Positions 59,718 through 64,000 of a stretch of 64,000 nucleotides of DNA are shown here, in pieces (within the stretch, counting starts at the first letter, position 1; each line of letters begins with the position of its first letter). The notes under the pieces were generated by a model. That model was not told the DNA's origin. It worked only from the letters and a program-made list of their open reading frames with translations, and ran no database searches. The stretch comes from Allantophomopsis cytisporea. Lineage: Eukaryota; Ascomycota; Leotiomycetes; Phacidiales; Phacidiaceae. The stretch covers positions 744,001-808,000 of the forward strand of contig CP103032.1 of assembly GCA_024752435.1 (NCBI GenBank). Direction: 5' to 3'. The position numbers were made by a program, and so were the translations under genes.

Positions 59718-61176
59718 CTATAGCTTGAGATTTTTGATTTCCTTGCATACGGCTTCCGTGACTTCAACAGTTCGAGAAGAGCCTCCCAAATCAGCGGTCT
59801 TAATTCCCGTTTCAGTCACGATTTCCACACTTTCCATCAAGAGATCCGCAGCTTCGGGCTGGCCTAACCACCTCAACATCTCTGCAGCTGTCCAGAAAGT
59901 GCCGACAGGGTTCGCGACGCCCTTCCCAGTGATGTCGAATGCACTTCCATGGATAGGCTCAAACATACTCGGATTCTCCCTCGTCGGGTCCAAATTGCTC
60001 GTTGGCGCAATGCCAATGGACCCCGCCAGCGCAGCCGCCAGATCAGAGAGGATATCAGCGTGCAGGTTCGTCGCGACAATGGTGTCCAAACTCTTAGGAT
60101 CCAGCACCATGCGCGTCGTCATGGCATCAACAAGCATCTTGTCGACCTTGACGCCGGGGAAATCCTTTGCGACGGCCGCCGCCACCTCGTCCCACATCAC
60201 CATGCCGTTGCGCTGCGCATTGCTCTTCGTCACCACCGTCAGCAGCTTGCGCGGCCGCGACGCAGCCGTCTCGAATGCGAAGCGCATCAGCCGCTCGACC
60301 CCGTGCCGTGTGAAGATCGATACTTCGGTGGCGACTTCGTAGGACGTTGCCGTGTGGGATCGCCCCCCGTGTCCGGCGTACTCGCCTTCACTGTTTTCGC
60401 GGATTATCACCCAGTCTAGATCGCCTGGCTGGCAGCTGCGAAGCGGCGATACTGTCCCGCGTAGAATTCGCGTTGGGCGGACGTTGGCGTATTGTTGGAG
60501 GGGCTGGCAGAGGGCGAGACGGAGGCCCCAGAGGGAAATGTGGTCGGGCACATCTGGGTTGGGTTAGTTTTGTAGACTGAGGTGAGTTGTTTGATTACTA
60601 CAATAAATAGATTGATTTTTGAAAAGCAATGGTCATTGTTTAGTATATGAGGGTGACAAGCCGGGTATGGGAACTTAAGAGCTAATAAGGGGTTATTGTA
60701 TGAGGTCGATCGCACGTGAGAGATTGAAATACATGAAGATATCGGTTACACCCTCTGAAACCAGGAATATCAAAGCCTTTGAATTAAGAGATACGTAATG
60801 CAGCTTACCTGGAGCTCCAACGGCACCGAAGAAAATGGCGTTGTATTTCCTCACTTGATCCAAGGCATCATCTGGGAGATATTTCCCAAGCTTCTTGTAA
60901 CGATCACTGCTCCAGTCGAAGTGGGTGAATTCAAGATCAAATCTATTCAGTTTCTTGGCCAAGGCTTCAAGCACCTGAATTCCTGCAGAGATAACCTCCG
61001 GTCCAATTCCTATATTACATCAGTGATACAATTCAGCAAGACGTGGAAATATAGATTATAGGGGCTGTATACTTACCATCTGCGGGGATGGATGCGATCT
61101 TGTACAATGGGCGTCCAGCGGGAGCTGCACCCGTTGTTCCACTGCCCGGGGTCACCTCTGTACTATGAAGCACCAT
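59718..61176 (-). CDS. Tartrate/D-malate dehydrogenase-like, isopropylmalate dehydrogenase family
   Basis: NAD-dependent, metal-dependent beta-decarboxylating dehydrogenase. Exons 61176-61077, 61009-60809 and 60553-59718 join in phase 1 to give 378 residues. Motifs in order: YKIASIPADGIGPEVISAG, FFGAVGAPDVPDHISLWGLR, QYANVRPTRIL, VIIRENSEGEYAG, DAMTTRMVLDP, NLHADILSDLAAALAGSIGI and FEPIHGSAFDITGKGVANP. The FGAVGAPDVPDHISLWGLR type and single-domain length match the tartrate/D-malate dehydrogenase branch (TtuC/DmlA-like), rather than leucine-pathway Leu2 or TCA isocitrate dehydrogenase. The substrate is inferred. No strong mitochondrial presequence is seen; the N-terminus is Gly/Thr-rich. GC content is higher in 60050-60550 than in neighbouring genes, which could reflect different ancestry. 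Its stop lies 72 bp from the stop of Spf1. Confidence 0.92.
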
Positions 61177-62600
61177 GTTGATTGTTGGCCTTTGCTTGAA
61201 ATTTGGTTACACAAGGCGCTCCTGGAAAAATGTACCTTCTCAATGGCGGATTTGCAGACGTTGAGAGTCCGCGGTATTGTGGTTGTGGGGCAATAGGTGA
61301 TACGGAAAGGAAATGACGCCTTCTTCGACGATGGACCCTTCGATTGTTGATCTTCGGGTTCGGAGGGGCATGGCACTTCGGGAGCTCAGGCCGCGACTGA
61401 CCACGACGGTAGGCACCGAACCAGTAGCGACATTCAAAGTCTCGGTGAATACAGTATCGTGAGTGTCTATCCATAGTCGATAATAAGGAATTCATTTTTC
61501 AATGTTGAAGGAGAATAACCCAACAGCAAAGATGCTCGTTAATCCTTCGCACACCGTATCCAACGTCATCGAGGACTGAAGTCCGTGGCCGGCGTGCTTT
61601 GGATAGAAAGCCAAGCTCTCGGATCTGGGAAGTGGATTGCGCGTCAAAAACAAAGAGCCTACCTCACCTTACAACGATTTTATTTCGCATTTATTTCGCA
61701 TGAGGTGAAGAAAGTCATCGATCGATTGGGATCACATATTTCTGAGAATACCTCGTCACTTGTGCATTGCCGATTGGGATTGAGGTGATCACACGCCACT
61801 TCCACTAGTACTTGTTATTGCTGAGTGTTGCTTGGTGGGCTCTGTTGGTGATCCATCCGGACAAAACCATTCATGAAAAATTCAATGACTTGACCGCTGA
61901 CATGGTTTACATGGAAGAAGCTATTCGACATGGATAGCAACAGCGATCGTGCTAGATAGCGCGATGAACCCCGTCGCCGTACGCTAATTGACGCGGTTCT
62001 TGCGATTAGCACTGACTGTTGATGTAGTTTTGCCTATAGGTGGCGAGGTACTGTGATAATGGAACTACCGTATATCCGCATTCCTATCCGAAGAAGTCCC
62101 AAACAACCAGGACGCTTTAGACCGTCTTATACTGGTACGTATATACAATTCATTCGTACAGTACCATTCTGACTCTTCTCCAATCCCTGAATTATCTCCT
62201 TGAGTTCCTCAACATCCTTGTTGAGATCTGTAACCATTCGAGTAGCTCCATTCACCTCGGCATTGCTATGTGTCGTTGTTATGTGAGGTGGACTTCTTCA
62301 AGCTTGCATAGTATGCATTCTTGATCAGGTACTTCAGTTGCGTTGCAAAGCGACTCTACACAGTATAACTCGTCTCCTCGACTATTTCACCTCTGGTCAC
62401 ATGCAACTGTCCATTTGTTGTTCGTGACATCAGGTAGCAACGCCTAGTTCCACGCAGATCAGCCACGAATATGATATGATGTACATATCTAAGTACCTTA
62501 CCCAGGTGGTAGGTCTTCTTGCAAGATCTAACAATCCATCAGGCGTGGGGGCTGAAACGAAGGAACAAGAAAGATCCTGCTGTCATGGCTTGGCTCTGAG

Positions 62601-62632
62601 GTGAGTGGTGAGTGGTGAGTGGTGAGTGATTC
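62601..62632. repeat. GGTGAGT tandem repeat
   Basis: Four near-perfect 7-base units in a row, non-coding. Confidence 0.85.
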
Positions 62633-62786
62633 GCTGTTGGGTTGTGGCTCGTGAGTTCTTTTGAAATGCATCTACTATCCATCTTACTTATCGCAGAACT
62701 CCGCAGAGTTATTGCTTGAACAGGGAGATACATCCTTACACTCATAGACACAACATCGAATGATAACGCAAACGTGATGTATTTGT

Positions 62787-62822
62787 ATATGTATATATAT
62801 ATAGATATATATATATATATAC
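62787..62822. repeat. (TA)n microsatellite
   Basis: Interrupted TA run of about 36 bp, non-coding. Confidence 0.85.
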
Positions 62823-63581
62823 TATATGGAGCATGCATAGTAAAGGAGCCTCACCTCAGGACGATCAGACAGACCCTTTGAAGTCTATCTATTCAGAGGA
62901 CCAGACCATTATGCTTAAGGGTCGGCCGAGGCCACTTCTCTACTGCTCTGCGCAAAATGTCCATGCAGAATGAGGTCATTCCTCTTGTCTTCAGTGTTTG
63001 GGTAAGGCTGGGCATTCACTAAATCTTGGAACCAGCCCCGCGATTGCTGATCAATGCCCCGCCAGGTCTGTGTAGAAATGCTTGTCCTGCGTTGGCCCAT
63101 CACCCTATCGTAGCCCTTCTACCGACACCTCCGTCCAAAGAGTGAGAAGGAACCCCCCCCCTGCTTGTCAATACCTGCTGCTGCTTTCCGGAATCCGACC
63201 TTGACGCATAGAGAAGTAAAGAAAGTCAAATCCTTACAGCTAGCCAAGCAACAGACGACAGAGACGACTGTGCGAGAGCAGGTAAGTAGGGAGAGAGGTG
63301 CTGGGTAAACGAATGCGAAAATAAGCAAAACATAGTAACGACAGTTCGTAACTGTGCAGTAGCACGAAACATGACCAAAGCACCAAAAGCTTTAAACAAG
63401 GCAGCCCACCATCACTGGTCCTTGACTTCTTCTACACTACTTTTCTAAATTCCACGCTCACAAGATACATTCCCTTCCTCTTCCTCTTCCCTCTTCCCTC
63501 TTCCTCGTTCTCTCACTGCGTTGTCAATTATATCTCCTCACAATATCCTCTTTGCTTCTGGCACTGTGATTGATCGTCATC

Positions 63582-64000
63582 ATGACTGCCGCAGGCCCCA
63601 CCGATGGCGGCTCGAATCCATCGAACTTAAAGGACAAGCTGAAGCACCCTTTCAGCTCCCTCAGAGATAAGATTGAGCACAGTCATATTACGGCTTCGCT
63701 TTCTCACAAGAAGTGAGAGAATTTGTCGCACTGTTGTGCAAAGCCCAAACTAATCAATCCATAGGCACGAACTTGGAAAACTCACCAACTTGCTCAATCC
63801 AAATCACAGGTGCGTATATGACGCAAATTTGGATTGTACCCCCACTAACGATTTATTTTGTTAGACATGACGAGGAGCACGAGAAGGTGACGGATGAAAA
63901 GCGCAAGAAAATCGCCGAGTCCCACCGATTTGAATCATTTGCCCCAGAGCGCCCAGGAAACAATATCAAATGGTACGTTGATGGAAGAGATTACTTCTGG
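63582..64000 (+). CDS. Phospholipase D, N-terminal part (cut by window end)
   Basis: Partial gene. Exons 63582-63712, 63765-63809 and 63865 onward join in phase 2 each time and give about 104 residues before the edge. The first part, LKDKLKHPFSSLRDKIEHS, is basic and amphipathic. Then comes KIAESHRFESFAPERPGNNI and KWYVDGRDYFW, the start of the catalytic region of filamentous-fungal phospholipase D (PldA/PLD1 type), which hydrolyses phosphatidylcholine to phosphatidic acid. The two HKD motifs would lie outside the window. Exon 2 is only 45 nt. The ATG at 63582 follows a CT-rich leader and is the first in frame. The family call is from memory of this conserved block. Confidence 0.75.

Larger units (their letters stand above)
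61177..63581. other. Divergent intergenic region, 2.4 kb
   Basis: No gene is supported; the minus-strand frame just upstream of the dehydrogenase is out of frame with it and has no motif. Repeats seen: four GTGAGTG units at about 62601-62632, a (TA)n run at about 62787-62822, and a CTTCCTCTTCC run at about 63474-63506, just before the phospholipase D leader. Confidence 0.55.

Noticed and set aside
61163..61495. 110-codon minus-strand frame upstream of the dehydrogenase
   Set aside because: It is in a different frame from the dehydrogenase start at 61176, is Arg/Pro-rich without motifs, and no intron joins it convincingly.

Overview
The window is a stretch of nuclear DNA from a filamentous ascomycete. 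Its genes are split by short GT-AG introns (mostly 45-75 nt) with CTAAC/CTGAC-like branch sites. The translation factor EF-3, a fungal factor, is present, and intergenic regions are long and rich in microsatellites. Highly expressed genes (EF-3, mitochondrial malate dehydrogenase, PDH E2) prefer CCA for proline. The gene set, including a pectin methylesterase and a secreted spherulin-4-like protein, fits a plant-associated Leotiomycete/Helotiales-like fungus. That placement is inference; no marker gene fixes it.

I can support 16 protein-coding genes. From left to right: an uncharacterised 975-aa protein (1309-4403, +); a membrane fatty-acid desaturase (4919-6264, -); cytosolic glutaminyl-tRNA synthetase (7526-9467, -), head-to-head with a MacroD-type ADP-ribosylhydrolase (9716-11108, +); mitochondrial malate dehydrogenase (12569-13758, +); an AAA ATPase with a long charged N-terminus (14430-17309, -); a 4.1-kb non-coding stretch; elongation factor 3 (21453-24918, +); a 7.8-kb gene desert full of microsatellites; a disordered, probably nuclear protein (32706-34141, +); a Bub2/Cdc16-type TBC GAP (36121-37612, +); the Golgi ARF exchange factor Sec7 (39158-44724, -); the E2 of pyruvate dehydrogenase (46208-47556, +); a spherulin-4/GH135-like secreted protein (49532-50461, +); a pectin methylesterase (51188-52337, -); a 3.3-kb AT-rich stretch with a possible solo LTR and decayed reading frames; the P5A-type ATPase Spf1 (55605-59645, +), tail-to-tail with a tartrate/malate dehydrogenase-like enzyme (59718-61176, -); and the start of a phospholipase D gene cut by the right edge (63582-64000, +).

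This is mostly conserved housekeeping chromosome: translation (GlnRS, EF-3), mitochondrial carbon metabolism (MDH, PDH E2), secretory pathway and membranes (Sec7, Spf1, desaturase, phospholipase D) and mitotic exit (Bub2). The accessory part is 47.5-55.6 kb, where two secreted-protein genes lie among AT-rich DNA and relics. I see no biosynthetic cluster, intact transposon, tRNA, rRNA or CRISPR.

The most notable observation is that the PDH E2 model has a lipoyl domain and a full catalytic domain but almost no peripheral subunit-binding domain between them. Next are an imperfect 113-bp hairpin/MITE-like element at 18942-19054, a macro-domain gene with two plausible starts and an ambiguous 3' end, and a GlnRS that lacks the usual eukaryotic N-terminal domain. 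I found nothing that I can honestly call a new multi-gene system.
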